A DNA stretch of 37,938 bases from assembly GCA_014728125.1 (NCBI GenBank), contig WJMD01000110.1, positions 1-37,938 on the forward strand, in the 5' to 3' direction. Below, piece by piece: positions 16,838-25,199 of the stretch. How positions within the stretch are numbered: position 1 is the stretch's first letter; each line of letters starts with the position of its first letter. A program made the translations under genes and the position numbers. The notes beneath the pieces were generated by a model. That model was not told where the DNA came from, searched no databases, and saw only the letters and a list, made by a program, of their open reading frames with translations. Source of the DNA: Candidatus Effluviviaceae Genus V sp. GTDB lineage: Bacteria > Joyebacterota > Joyebacteria > Joyebacterales > Joyebacteraceae.

Positions 16838-18136
16838 GTGAGAGTCGTGCACGTGAGGCCCGGAAGCCGTGCCGACCGGGCCGGGATCAGGTCCGGCGAC
16901 GAGCTCACATCCATCGGGTCGCTGGAGACCTCCGACGCGCTCGATGTCGCGTTCGCGCTGGGTTGGCTGGAGCGCCGCGCACCGTGGCGCTTCGTCCGCG
17001 AGGGCCGGCTCCTCGACGTGGAGCTTCCTCTGCGGGACCCGGCCGAGTGCGGGATCGAGTTCGAGCCGGACCGACCGAGGACCTGCCCGAACAACTGCGT
17101 CTTCTGCTTCGTGGACCAGCTGCCCGCCGGGATGAGAGAGAGCCTGTACGTCAAGGACGAGGACTTCCGTCTCTCGTTCACCTGCGGGAACTACATCACC
17201 CTGACGAACCTCGACGAAAGGGCCTACCGGCGGATCGAGCGGCAGAAGCTCTCGCCGCTCTACGTCTCGATCCACGCGACCGACGACGACGTCCGCCGCA
17301 CACTTCTGGGAAATCCACGGGCCCCGTCGATCATGCCGTCGCTCCGGAGACTCGCGGACGCGGGCATCACGCTGCACGGCCAGATCGTCGTCTGCCCCGG
17401 GCTGAACGACGGTGAGGTCATCGAGCGGACGCTCGCGGACCTGGCGACGCTCGGGGACGCGGTGGCCACCGTCGCCGTCGTCCCTGTCGGTCTCACGGCG
17501 CACCGGGACGGTCTGTTCCCGCTGACGCCGGTGGACCGGGAGGGCGCACTCGCAATCCTCCGGGCCGTGGAGAAGGCGGGCGGCGCGGAGGGAAGCGGCC
17601 CCTCGATCCACGCCTCGGACGAGGTCTACCTTCTTGCGGGTGAAGACCTGCCGCCGTACGAGCACTACGGGGAGTTCGAGCAGATCGAGAACGGCGTCGG
17701 GCTGCTCAGGCTCTTCGAGCGAGACCTCGAAGCATCGGCGCCGGCGCTCGCCGGCAGGCTGACCGAGCCGGTGAACGTCGTGCTGCTGACCGGGGAGCTG
17801 GCCGCTCCCTTCATTGCGGACGTGGCGCCGCGGGAGCTCCGGAAGCACGCGCCGGTCGAGCTCGACGTCGTGCCCGTCGAGAACCGGCTTCTGGGACGCA
17901 GCGTCACCGTGGCCGGCCTCCTGTCCGGCGCCGACCTCGTGCGGGGGCTCTCGCAGGCGCCGGAGGCGGGACTCTACCTCTTGCCGGGAGAGGCCTTCAA
18001 CGCGGACGGCGTGACGCTCGACGGGATGACCGTCGCTGAGATCGCCCAGGCGGGCGGCCGTCGGCCGGTCGAGGCGAGCGTCGACCTTGTGCGGGCGATT
18101 CTTGCCGCAGCCAACGGGGAAGGAGACGCTTCGTGA
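16838..18136 (+). CDS. PDZ / radical-SAM / DUF512 protein
   Basis: A 432-residue protein of the DUF512 family, whose biochemical role is not known to me. Residues 1-60 form a short PDZ-like module (VRPGSRADRAGIRSGDEL). A radical-SAM-type cluster C83-X3-C87-X2-C90 (RTCPNNCVFCFVDQLP) is followed by 'LSFTCGNYITLTNL' and 'SPLYVSIHATDDDVRR', which are very conserved in the family, and then the DUF512 C-terminal domain. GTG 16838 is chosen because the PDZ domain then begins at residue 1, as in relatives; the frame is open upstream through the tRNA, which cannot be coding. It overlaps der (GTGA). In Firmicutes the same gene also often precedes der, plsY and gpsA. Confidence 0.88.
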   Translation: MRVVHVRPGSRADRAGIRSGDELTSIGSLETSDALDVAFALGWLERRAPWRFVREGRLLDVELPLRDPAECGIEFEPDRPRTCPNNCVFCFVDQLPAGMRESLYVKDEDFRLSFTCGNYITLTNLDERAYRRIERQKLSPLYVSIHATDDDVRRTLLGNPRAPSIMPSLRRLADAGITLHGQIVVCPGLNDGEVIERTLADLATLGDAVATVAVVPVGLTAHRDGLFPLTPVDREGALAILRAVEKAGGAEGSGPSIHASDEVYLLAGEDLPPYEHYGEFEQIENGVGLLRLFERDLEASAPALAGRLTEPVNVVLLTGELAAPFIADVAPRELRKHAPVELDVVPVENRLLGRSVTVAGLLSGADLVRGLSQAPEAGLYLLPGEAFNADGVTLDGMTVAEIAQAGGRRPVEASVDLVRAILAAANGEGDAS

Positions 18137-19464
18137 GCGCCGACACCCTGCCGCTCGTGGCCGTCGTCGGAAGACCGAACGTCGGTAAGTCGATGCTCTT
18201 CAACCGGCTGACGCGCAGCAGAGCCGCCGTCGTCGACGATGAGCCGGGCGTGACGCGTGACCGGAAGGCCCTCGAGACGGACTGGAGCGGTCGCCGCTTC
18301 GTGCTCGTCGACACCGGCGGGCTCGTGCCGAACGAGGCGGAGGGCCTGTCCGGCATGGTCCGGGCGCAGGCCGAGAGCGCCATCTCGGAGGCCGACGCGA
18401 TCATCCTGGTCGTCGACCGGGAGACAGGGCCGACGGCGCTCGACCGGGACGTCGCGAGGCTGGTGCGGCGCTCCGACCGACCGGTCCTGCTGGCGGTCAA
18501 CAAGGTCGACTCCGGAGCGCAGGAGATGGACGTCCACGCGTTCCACGAACTCGGGCTCGGTGAGCCGGCTCCCGTCTCCGCGCTTCACGGACGGGGGACG
18601 GGCGACCTGCTCGACCGGCTCGTTGCACTCATCCCCGAGGTCGCAGTCCCCGAATCACCTGACGCCCTCAGACTCGCTCTCGTCGGCAGGCCGAACGTAG
18701 GCAAGTCCTCACTGGTCAATGCGATCGTCGGCCAGGACGTAGTGATCGTCGACTCAGAGCCGGGCACGACCCGGGACTCGATCGACACGACGATAGAATA
18801 CGAGGGAGAGCACTACGTCCTCGTCGATACGGCCGGACTCCGGAAGCGTTCCCGCATCGACCGCGGCGTCGAGTTCTACAGCGCGATGCGCTCCTTCAGG
18901 AGCATCGAACGGTGCGACGTGGCGATCCTCGTCGTCGACGCGACCGACGGCGTCGTCGGACAGGACGCGAAGATCGCATCGCTCGCCGAGGAGGCCGGCC
19001 GCGGGCTCGTCATCGCGTTCAACAAGTGGGACCTCATCGAAAAGGACAACACCTCCGCGGCGGCGGCCGAGAGACACGTCCGGGAGACACTGCCGTTCGT
19101 CCGACACGCGCCCGTCGTGCTGGTATCGGCGGCCACGGGGCAGCGCGTGCGCCGGCTTCTGGAGACGGCACGCCGCGTCCACGAGGCGGGGTCGGTCCGG
19201 TTGTCGACGGCCGAGATGAACCGCTTCATCGAGGAGGCCGTTGCGCACCGGCCGCCGCCGGGCGGGCGCCGGAGCGGGATTCTCTACGCGACCCAGACGG
19301 GCATCCGGCCGCCGACCTTCGTCGTCTTCGTCAAGGACGCCGACGCCATCACCGAGAGCTACCGGAGGTACCTTGCCAATCAGCTCCGCGAGCGGTATGG
19401 TTTCGGCGGCAGTCCGATACGGATCGCCGTCAGGCGGAGACGCTCGAGGGGAGGGCGCTCGTGA
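18133..19464 (+). CDS. der: Ribosome-assembly GTPase Der (EngA)
   Basis: An essential double GTPase needed for maturation of the 50S subunit. The 443-residue protein has two G domains, each with a P-loop GRPNVGKS (near residues 13 and 186), switch regions 'DEPGVTRDR' and 'SEPGTTRDS', 'DTGG/DTAG' motifs and 'NKVD/NKWD', then a C-terminal KH-like domain and a basic tail (RRRRSRGGRS). GTG 18133 overlaps the DUF512 stop, and the der stop overlaps plsY (GTGA), so the genes are coupled. Confidence 0.98.
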   Translation: MSADTLPLVAVVGRPNVGKSMLFNRLTRSRAAVVDDEPGVTRDRKALETDWSGRRFVLVDTGGLVPNEAEGLSGMVRAQAESAISEADAIILVVDRETGPTALDRDVARLVRRSDRPVLLAVNKVDSGAQEMDVHAFHELGLGEPAPVSALHGRGTGDLLDRLVALIPEVAVPESPDALRLALVGRPNVGKSSLVNAIVGQDVVIVDSEPGTTRDSIDTTIEYEGEHYVLVDTAGLRKRSRIDRGVEFYSAMRSFRSIERCDVAILVVDATDGVVGQDAKIASLAEEAGRGLVIAFNKWDLIEKDNTSAAAAERHVRETLPFVRHAPVVLVSAATGQRVRRLLETARRVHEAGSVRLSTAEMNRFIEEAVAHRPPPGGRRSGILYATQTGIRPPTFVVFVKDADAITESYRRYLANQLRERYGFGGSPIRIAVRRRRSRGGRS

Positions 19465-20102
19465 ACCCCGCGGCAGCGATCATAGTCGCCTACTTCCTCG
19501 GCGCCGTTCCGTCGAGCGCCATCGCAGGCCGCATCGCCGGCGTCGACCTGCGCTCCGAGGGAAGCGGCAACCTCGGTTTCACGAACGTGCTGCGCGTGCT
19601 CGGTCCCCGCGCCGCCGTGCCTGTTCTCATCGCCGACGCCGGCAAGGGTGTGGCAGCCGTGGTCCTGGCCCGCCACGCGGTCGGCGCGGACTGGCCGCTC
19701 GGGGCCGAGACGACGGCGCTCCTCGGCGGCCTCGCCGCCATCGCGGGACACGTCTGGTCGGTCTTCGTCCGGTTCAGGGGAGGCAAGGGCGTCGCCACCG
19801 CGGCGGCCGTCTTCGGCGCCCTGGCGCCTCCGGCCGCCGGCATCTCGATCGCCGCCTGGCTGATCGTCGTCCTCTCGACGCGCTACGTATCGCTGGCATC
19901 CATCACGGGAGCCGTGCTTCTCCCGTTGGCCGTCGCGGCCACTCACGCGGCGGCGGGCGTTCCGCAGCCGGTGCCGCTCCTGGCCGCATCGACCGGCATC
20001 GCTGTACTGGTCGTCGCGACGCACCGCGCCAACATCCGCAGGCTCCTGAACGGAACCGAGAACCGCTTCGGCTCGAAGCGCAGGACGCAAGGAGGAGATT
20101 GA
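19461..20102 (+). CDS. plsY: Acyl-phosphate:glycerol-3-phosphate acyltransferase PlsY
   Basis: Membrane enzyme making lysophosphatidate from acyl-phosphate and glycerol-3-phosphate. The 213-residue protein has several membrane helices and the three family motifs: SEGSGNLGFTNVLRVLG (canonical SGNxGxTNxxR), a central 'GHVWSVFVRFRGGKGVAT', and a late 'THRANIRRLLNGTENR' segment. GTG 19461 overlaps der; the stop shares one base with gpsA (TGATG). Being next to gpsA, which makes its acceptor substrate, and with plsC at 88-684, it completes the two acylations of phosphatidate synthesis within this window. Confidence 0.96.
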   Translation: MNPAAAIIVAYFLGAVPSSAIAGRIAGVDLRSEGSGNLGFTNVLRVLGPRAAVPVLIADAGKGVAAVVLARHAVGADWPLGAETTALLGGLAAIAGHVWSVFVRFRGGKGVATAAAVFGALAPPAAGISIAAWLIVVLSTRYVSLASITGAVLLPLAVAATHAAAGVPQPVPLLAASTGIAVLVVATHRANIRRLLNGTENRFGSKRRTQGGD

Positions 20103-21121
20103 TGGCCTGCATCGCGGTCCTTGGCGCCGGAAGCTGGGGAACGACCCTCGGTCTGGTGCTCCACGGCAACGGCCACGAGGTCACGTTCTGGGAGTTCGAC
20201 CAAGACCAGGTGGAGCGCCTGGAGCGGGATCGCGAGAACGCGAAGTTCCTGCCGGGCGTACCGATCCCCCGGGACATCCGCATCACCGGCGACATAGGGA
20301 CGTGCCTGGACGGTTGCGAGGCCGCGGTCTTCGCCGTCCCGTCGCACGCTGTTCGCGATGTCGCCGGACGGGCCGGGGAGCACATCGAGCCCGGGACAAC
20401 GGTCGTCAACGTGGCCAAGGGCATAGAGAACGAGACACTCATGAGGATGTCGGAGGTGCTCTCCGAGGTCCTGGACCGCCCCGGGTCCCGCGCGATAGCG
20501 TCGCTGGTCGGGCCGAGCCACGCGGAGGAGGTCAGCCGCGGCCTGCCCACGACGATCGTCTCATCCGCCCTCGACGAGGGCACGGCGGTCAGGGTGCGGG
20601 AGCTCTTCATGATGGAGACCCTCCGCGTCTACACGAACACCGACCTCGTCGGAGTCGAACTCGGAGGCTCGCTCAAGAACATCATCGCGATCGCCGCGGG
20701 CATCTGCGACGGACTCGGATACGGAGACAACACCAAGGGAGCCCTCCTGACTCGAGGACTGGCCGAGCTCACGCGCCTCGGCGTGGCGCTCGGAGGACGG
20801 CCCGAGACGTTCGCGGGGCTGTCGGGCATGGGCGACCTCATCACGACGTGCATCTCGCGCCACAGCAGAAACCGGTACGTCGGCGAGGCGATCGCCGGCG
20901 GGCGCGCGCTCGATGAGATCCTCGAAGACATGGTGATGGTCGCCGAGGGCGTGCGCACGACGAGGAGCGCCAACGAGCTGGCGGACCGTGAGGGTATCGA
21001 GATGCCGATCGCCTTTGAGATGGGACGCGTGCTCTTCGACGGGGACAACCCGCGCGAGGCCATCGTCCGTCTCATGGTCAGGGAACCGAAGTCCGAGATC
21101 CGGGGAATGGGGGGCCCTTGA
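20102..21121 (+). CDS. gpsA: Glycerol-3-phosphate dehydrogenase [NAD(P)+]
   Basis: Reduces dihydroxyacetone phosphate to sn-glycerol-3-phosphate for phospholipids. The 339-residue protein has the Rossmann motif GAGSWGTT (8-15), 'VNVAKGIE', 'SLVGPSHAEEV', the catalytic-lysine region 'ELGGSLKNIIAIAAG', and 'GLSGMGDLITTCISRHSRN', all standard. ATG 20102 shares its A with the plsY stop. It is the last gene of the DUF512-der-plsY-gpsA run; the tRNA-Pro promoter follows 14 bases after the stop. Confidence 0.98.
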   Translation: MACIAVLGAGSWGTTLGLVLHGNGHEVTFWEFDQDQVERLERDRENAKFLPGVPIPRDIRITGDIGTCLDGCEAAVFAVPSHAVRDVAGRAGEHIEPGTTVVNVAKGIENETLMRMSEVLSEVLDRPGSRAIASLVGPSHAEEVSRGLPTTIVSSALDEGTAVRVRELFMMETLRVYTNTDLVGVELGGSLKNIIAIAAGICDGLGYGDNTKGALLTRGLAELTRLGVALGGRPETFAGLSGMGDLITTCISRHSRNRYVGEAIAGGRALDEILEDMVMVAEGVRTTRSANELADREGIEMPIAFEMGRVLFDGDNPREAIVRLMVREPKSEIRGMGGP

Positions 21122-21135
21122 GGCGCCGATTCGGC

Positions 21136-21164
21136 TTGTCTGGCCGACGACGCTGTGCTAGATT
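21136..21164 (+). promoter_or_regulatory. Predicted promoter for tRNA-Pro(GGG)
   Basis: TTGTCT, a 17-base spacer and TAGATT with an extended -10 (TGC before it). It ends 9 bases before the mature tRNA, so the transcript would begin within a few bases of the tRNA 5' end. Confidence 0.7.
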
Positions 21165-21173
21165 CTTCGGAGT

Positions 21174-21251
21174 CGGGGCGTGGCGCAGTCCGGTTAGCGC
21201 ACTAGCATGGGGGGCTAGGGGTCGCTGGTTCGAATCCAGTCGCCCCGACCA
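21174..21251 (+). tRNA. tRNA-Pro(GGG)
   Basis: A 78-base cloverleaf: acceptor CGGGGCG/CGCCCCG, anticodon stem CTAGC/GCTAG with loop ATGGGGG giving anticodon GGG (reads CCC and CCU), T-arm CTGGTTCGAATCCAG, discriminator A and encoded CCA. Anticodon-loop position 32 is A, which is somewhat unusual. Confidence 0.96.
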
Positions 21252-21296
21252 CTTCTCTTCTCTGGAACTGCAAGGCCCGGAACGGCGGCACGGTTG

Positions 21297-22208
21297 ATGT
21301 TTGCCTACCGCTTCTACAAGCTCGGCGCGTTCCTGGCCCGGAGGTTCTCACTGCCCACCGCACGGCAAGGCGCCGCTGTGGTGGGCAGATTGACGTGTTT
21401 CCTCCAGGCCCGAACGCGGAAGACGCTTCTCAAGAACCTCCGGCACGCGTTCGGCGACGAGCTCACGGAGCGCGAGCTGCGGCGACTCAGACTCGACATC
21501 TACGAGAACTTCGGCGTCTTCGTGCTCGACTTCCTGAAGCTCCCGGACATCGACGCGAGCGTCTTCGACCGGATCCTGACGCCGGAGAGCAGGGCGCGGT
21601 ACCAGGAGGTCGTCGAGCTGTCGCGGTCGGGGGAACCGACGATCATCTTCACGGCCCACCTCGGAAACTGGGAGATGGCCGCGGCGGCCGGCGCCGCTCA
21701 CGGGCTCCCTCTGGTAGTCCTCGCGGACGCGCATCCAAGCCCCGGCGTCACCCGCTTCTTCAACGAGCGGCGCGAGGGCAAAGGCGAGACGGTCGTGCCG
21801 GTCAGCGACTTCCACAAGTGCTTCCTGGCACTCCGCAGGGGAGACGTCGTGGCCATCGTCGGCGACCGTCCGGTGACGGGCCACGGTATCACCATCGAGT
21901 TCTTCGGCCGGCCGACGCTCGTCCCCGAGGGGTACGCCCTGCTGGCTCGCCGCTTCGGCGCGAGGATCGTCCCGGGCTTCCTGGTGATGAACGAGGACGG
22001 ACTCTACGACATGCTCTTCGAGGAGCCGTTCTACACGCGCACGACCGACGATGAGGAGGCGGACATCAGGGAGACCGTCGAGCGGTGCATGGGACTCGTC
22101 GAGCAGTACGTCCGGCGCTACCCGGACCAGTGGTACGTCTTCCAACCGGTCTGGCCCGAGACCGCGGCTGAGAGGCTTCGCGCGCGGCAGGACAGACGCG
22201 CCGGCTGA
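21297..22208 (+). CDS. Lipid A-type lauroyl acyltransferase (LpxL/HtrB family)
   Basis: A 303-residue late acyltransferase expected to add a secondary acyl chain to lipid A at the inner membrane. It has the HX4E catalytic motif at H121-E126 (AHLGNWE), 'VAIVGDRPVTGHGITIEFFGRP', and 'PEGYALLARRFGARIVPGF', all typical. The N-terminus is hydrophobic and basic. ATG 21297 is chosen over the in-frame TTG just before it; the ribosome site is weak. It follows tRNA-Pro(GGG) by 45 bases and may be read through from that promoter. Paralogues in this superfamily also acylate other lipids, so lipid A as acceptor is an inference. Confidence 0.88.
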   Translation: MFAYRFYKLGAFLARRFSLPTARQGAAVVGRLTCFLQARTRKTLLKNLRHAFGDELTERELRRLRLDIYENFGVFVLDFLKLPDIDASVFDRILTPESRARYQEVVELSRSGEPTIIFTAHLGNWEMAAAAGAAHGLPLVVLADAHPSPGVTRFFNERREGKGETVVPVSDFHKCFLALRRGDVVAIVGDRPVTGHGITIEFFGRPTLVPEGYALLARRFGARIVPGFLVMNEDGLYDMLFEEPFYTRTTDDEEADIRETVERCMGLVEQYVRRYPDQWYVFQPVWPETAAERLRARQDRRAG

Positions 22209-22221
22209 GGAGGCGGGAACC

Positions 22222-22893
22222 GTGAGGACGCTCGTTGTCGTACCTGCGAAGAACCTCGAGACGCGCATCGGCGATGTCGTCCAGCGCGTCCGTGCGAACG
22301 CGCCCGGCGTCGACGTGCTCGTTATCGACGACGGCTCCGATGACGACACGGCTGAAGCGGCCTCGGAGGCCGGCGCGAGGGTCGTGAGGCACGAGATCAA
22401 CAGAGGAAAGGGAGAGGCCATCAAGACCGGGATCGCTGCCGCCGACGAGGGCGGCTACGATGCCATGCTCACGATGGACGGCGACGGGCAGCACGACCCC
22501 GTCGCGGTGCCGGACTTCCTGAAGGCGATGGCGTCGGGACGCTGGGACATCGTGGTCGGCTCACGGATGTCGAACACGGGGTCGATGCCGCCACTGCGGG
22601 TCTGGACGAACAGGACGACGTCGCGGATCGTCTCTCTGCTTGCCGGACAGACGATTCCCGACAGCCAGAGCGGGTACCGGATCCACCGGACGGTCCTGCT
22701 CCGCGACATGCCACTCGTGTCGTCCCGATACGACCTCGAGTCGGAGATCCTCATCAGGGCCGGCCGGAGAGGACACTCGATCGGCTGGATACCGATCGAG
22801 TCGATCTACGAGGACAGCGAGAGCCACATCAACCCCTTCGTCGACACGTTTCGTTTCATCCGCCTCGTCGTCAGAAGCGCGCGATGGCGGTAG
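22222..22893 (+). CDS. Family 2 glycosyltransferase (DPM1/DpgS-like)
   Basis: A 223-residue soluble GT-A protein. It begins 'RTLVVVPAKN', has 'VLVIDDGSDDDT' for nucleotide-sugar binding, 'NRGKGEAIKTGI', the metal-binding 'MDGDGQHDP', and 'DSQSGYRIHRTVLL', the pattern of polyprenyl-phosphate sugar transferases and related GT2 enzymes. There is no C-terminal membrane domain. GTG 22222 has GAGGAGGCGGG upstream. It lies between the acyltransferase and surE with very short gaps, which suggests an envelope glycolipid role; donor and acceptor cannot be read. Confidence 0.87.
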   Translation: MRTLVVVPAKNLETRIGDVVQRVRANAPGVDVLVIDDGSDDDTAEAASEAGARVVRHEINRGKGEAIKTGIAAADEGGYDAMLTMDGDGQHDPVAVPDFLKAMASGRWDIVVGSRMSNTGSMPPLRVWTNRTTSRIVSLLAGQTIPDSQSGYRIHRTVLLRDMPLVSSRYDLESEILIRAGRRGHSIGWIPIESIYEDSESHINPFVDTFRFIRLVVRSARWR

Positions 22894-22907
22894 GAAGAGA
22901 GCAGCAG

Positions 22908-23726
22908 GTGTCCGCGACCATTCTCGTGAGCAACGACGACGGCATCACGGCCCCCGGCATCGCCGCCCTCGAGTCGGCGCTCATCGGGCTGGGCGAGGTC
23001 TTCGTCATCGCCCCCGACCGTGAACGAAGCGCATCGAGCCACTCGTTGACGATCGACGTGCCTTTGAGGGCCGTCCCGGTCAGAGAGAGGGCCTTCGCCG
23101 TCAAGGGCACGCCGACGGACTGCGTGCTGCTGGCCGTGGAGAATCTGCTCCCGACGCGTCCGGACCTGGTCGTTTCGGGCATCAACCGGGGCCCGAACAT
23201 GGGGAACGACGTGACCTACTCGGGTACCGTCGCGGCGGCGATCGAGGGGACGATCCTCGGCATTCCCTCGATGGCCGTCTCGCTCGACCACAACAAGGCG
23301 GGGACGTACGACTACACTGCGGCCGGGACCGCGTCGCGGGCCCTTGCGGCCGCCGTCCTCGAGCGCGGACTGCCGGAGGGCACGCTCCTGAACGTCAACG
23401 TCCCGAACGTGCCCGCGGAACAGGTGAAGGCGCCGCGCCCCACACGGCTCGGTTCTCAGGTCTACGAGGACTCGATCGTCGAGAAGACGGACCCCCGCGG
23501 CAAGAGCTACTACTGGATCGGCGGGCAATCGTCCCGCAGGTCGTGCGATTCGGGCACGGATTTCGCAGTCGTGGCAGAGGGACATGTCTCGGTGACGCCG
23601 ATCCAGCTCGACATGACGGACTTCGAGACGCTCGCCCACATGGCGGACTGGCCGTTCGACGCGATCCACGACTCGCGGAAGGGCGGCGGAGCGGCTGTGG
23701 AGAAGTCCAGAGAGGAGTCGGCTTGA
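22908..23726 (+). CDS. surE: 5'/3'-nucleotidase SurE
   Basis: A survival-protein phosphatase acting on nucleoside monophosphates. Family motifs are all present: the N-terminal metal site 'VSNDDGI' (D10, D11), 'SSHSLT', 'GTPTDCV' and 'SGINRGPNMGNDVTYSGTVAAA'. GTG 22908 gives 272 residues and places the metal site at the family position; ATG 22884, eight codons upstream and overlapping the glycosyltransferase by 10 bases, is the alternative. The stop overlaps the TTG start of pcm. surE-pcm pairing is also known in proteobacteria. Confidence 0.95.
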   Translation: MSATILVSNDDGITAPGIAALESALIGLGEVFVIAPDRERSASSHSLTIDVPLRAVPVRERAFAVKGTPTDCVLLAVENLLPTRPDLVVSGINRGPNMGNDVTYSGTVAAAIEGTILGIPSMAVSLDHNKAGTYDYTAAGTASRALAAAVLERGLPEGTLLNVNVPNVPAEQVKAPRPTRLGSQVYEDSIVEKTDPRGKSYYWIGGQSSRRSCDSGTDFAVVAEGHVSVTPIQLDMTDFETLAHMADWPFDAIHDSRKGGGAAVEKSREESA

Positions 23727-24388
23727 ACGACCGGCAGCGGCAACGCGACCACATGGTGGAAACCCAGCTGATCCCGCGCGGGATCAACGACCCGCGCGTC
23801 CTCGAGGCCTTCCGGAGCGTCCCCCGGCACGCGTTCGTGCCCCCGGCGCTGGAGGGCTCAGCGTACGGCGACCATGCGCTGCCCATCGGCGACGGCCAGA
23901 CCATCTCCCAGCCGTTCATGGTGGCCCTCATGACGCAGGCCCTCGACCTCTCGGGCGACGAACGGGTGCTCGAGATCGGCACGGGCTCCGGCTACCAGAC
24001 CGCGATCCTCTCGGAGGTGGCCGGCCAGGTCTTCAGCATCGAGCGCGTTCCGGCGCTGGCCGAACGCGCCAGGAGGATGCTCGAGGAGCTGGGCGCCGCG
24101 AACGTAGCTATCCGCGTCGGCGACGGAACGATCGGCTGGAAGGAGTTCGAGCCGTTCGACCGCATCATGGTGACGGCCGGCGCGCCGGAGATCCCGTCGA
24201 GCCTGATCGAGCAGCTCGCCGACCCGGGGAGGATGGTCATCCCGGTCGGATCGCAGGGACTCCAGGACCTCAAGGTGGTCACGAAGGACCGCGGAGCCGT
24301 CGAGATGCAGAGCGCCGGAGGGTGCGTCTTCGTCCCCCTCCTGGGTCGAGAGGGATGGGGCGGCAACGGCAACGCGAACACCGGATGA
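23723..24388 (+). CDS. pcm: Protein-L-isoaspartate O-methyltransferase
   Basis: Methylates isoaspartyl residues so that damaged proteins can be repaired. The 221-residue protein starts in family style (RDHMVETQLIPRGINDPRVL, VPRHAFVP), has SAM motif I 'VLEIGTGSGYQTAIL' and 'DRIMVTAGAPEIPSSLIEQL'. The start is TTG 23723, supported by AGGAG upstream and overlap with the surE stop (TTGA); ATG 23753 would remove conserved residues. The last 15 or so residues are Gly/Asn-rich and probably disordered. Confidence 0.95.
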   Translation: MNDRQRQRDHMVETQLIPRGINDPRVLEAFRSVPRHAFVPPALEGSAYGDHALPIGDGQTISQPFMVALMTQALDLSGDERVLEIGTGSGYQTAILSEVAGQVFSIERVPALAERARRMLEELGAANVAIRVGDGTIGWKEFEPFDRIMVTAGAPEIPSSLIEQLADPGRMVIPVGSQGLQDLKVVTKDRGAVEMQSAGGCVFVPLLGREGWGGNGNANTG

Positions 24389-24461
24389 TCGGCGCGGCGC
24401 GGCGGTTGCCGACGGCGCGTCCTCGACCGGTGCCGACCGGTCGGATCGGGAAGACGTCACG

Positions 24462-24950
24462 ATGACAGAGCATCTCGTTGAACTGCTGTCCGGACTGCCG
24501 AAGGAGCTGGTCGTCTTTCTCGTCTCGACCCTCCCGATCGCCGAGCTCAGGGGAGGGATCCCCCTGGCGACCGGCTGGGGCATTCCGTGGCGACAGGCCT
24601 ACTTGCTCTGTGTGACGGGCAACTTCCTTCCGGTCATCCCGATCATCTTCCTGATGGATCCGGTCGCCCGCTTCCTGCGTCGCTTCGCCTTCTTCGACCG
24701 GTTTCTGGACCGGCTCTTCTCCAGAACCAGAGCTCGCGGCAGGCTGGTCGAGCGCTACGAGGCGCTCGGGCTGATCCTCTTCGTCGCCGTGCCGCTCCCC
24801 ATAACGGGCGCGTGGACAGGCGCGCTGGCGGCGTTTCTGTTCGGTGTGCGCCCTCGATACGCGATACCGGCCATCGCGTGCGGAATTCTGATCTCCGGGG
24901 TCGTCGTGACACTGGCCTCCCAAGGAGTGTTGCATCTGTGGAACCTCTAG
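24462..24950 (+). CDS. Small multi-drug export family membrane protein (PF06695 type)
   Basis: A 162-residue integral membrane protein with about four hydrophobic segments. It has the two conserved half-motifs of the family, 'LPIAELRGGIPLATGW' near residues 25-40 and 'VPLPITGAWTGALAAFLFG' near 110-128, which look like re-entrant loops as in DedA-like proteins. The family name refers to a putative role; transport of drugs has not been shown from anything here. It follows pcm by 73 bases. The promoter of tRNA-Pro(CGG) begins inside its last codons. Confidence 0.85.
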   Translation: MTEHLVELLSGLPKELVVFLVSTLPIAELRGGIPLATGWGIPWRQAYLLCVTGNFLPVIPIIFLMDPVARFLRRFAFFDRFLDRLFSRTRARGRLVERYEALGLILFVAVPLPITGAWTGALAAFLFGVRPRYAIPAIACGILISGVVVTLASQGVLHLWNL

Positions 24951-24958
24951 TGTAGAAT
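24930..24958 (+). promoter_or_regulatory. Predicted promoter for tRNA-Pro(CGG)
   Basis: TTGCAT, a 17-base spacer and TAGAAT. The -35 box and most of the spacer lie inside the 3' end of the preceding membrane-protein gene. The -10 ends 12 bases before the mature tRNA. Confidence 0.7.
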
Positions 24959-24970
24959 CTTCTCTCACGT

Positions 24971-25048
<78 letters not shown>

Positions 25049-25065
25049 CTTTTTGAGCGCACATG

Positions 25066-25096
25066 AGCGCCCTCGGGCTTCGAGTCCGGGGGCGCT
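25066..25096 (+). terminator. 14-bp hairpin after tRNA-Pro(CGG)
   Basis: A stem of 14 consecutive pairs (two G-T wobbles) closes a 3-base TCG loop; flanking GCGCA and TGCGC can extend it past a bulge. It begins 18 bases after CCA. A T5 run precedes rather than follows it. A smaller CCGCC/GGCGG hairpin follows at 25107-25121. The pair probably ends the tRNA transcript before the promoter at 25129. Confidence 0.6.
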
Positions 25097-25128
25097 GCGC
25101 GTGAGGCCGCCTCCGCGGCGGACTCCAC

Positions 25129-25157
25129 TTGAACGGGAGACCCTGCTCGGGTAGTGT
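25129..25157 (+). promoter_or_regulatory. Predicted promoter for the LOG-like gene
   Basis: TTGAAC, a 17-base spacer and TAGTGT, 42 bases before the ATG at 25200. It would drive the LOG-like gene, acyP, the M23 lipoprotein and perhaps apt. Confidence 0.5.
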
Positions 25158-25199
25158 TCTTGCTGGCTGGAAGATGGGGACCTCATAGAGGAGCTGCGC

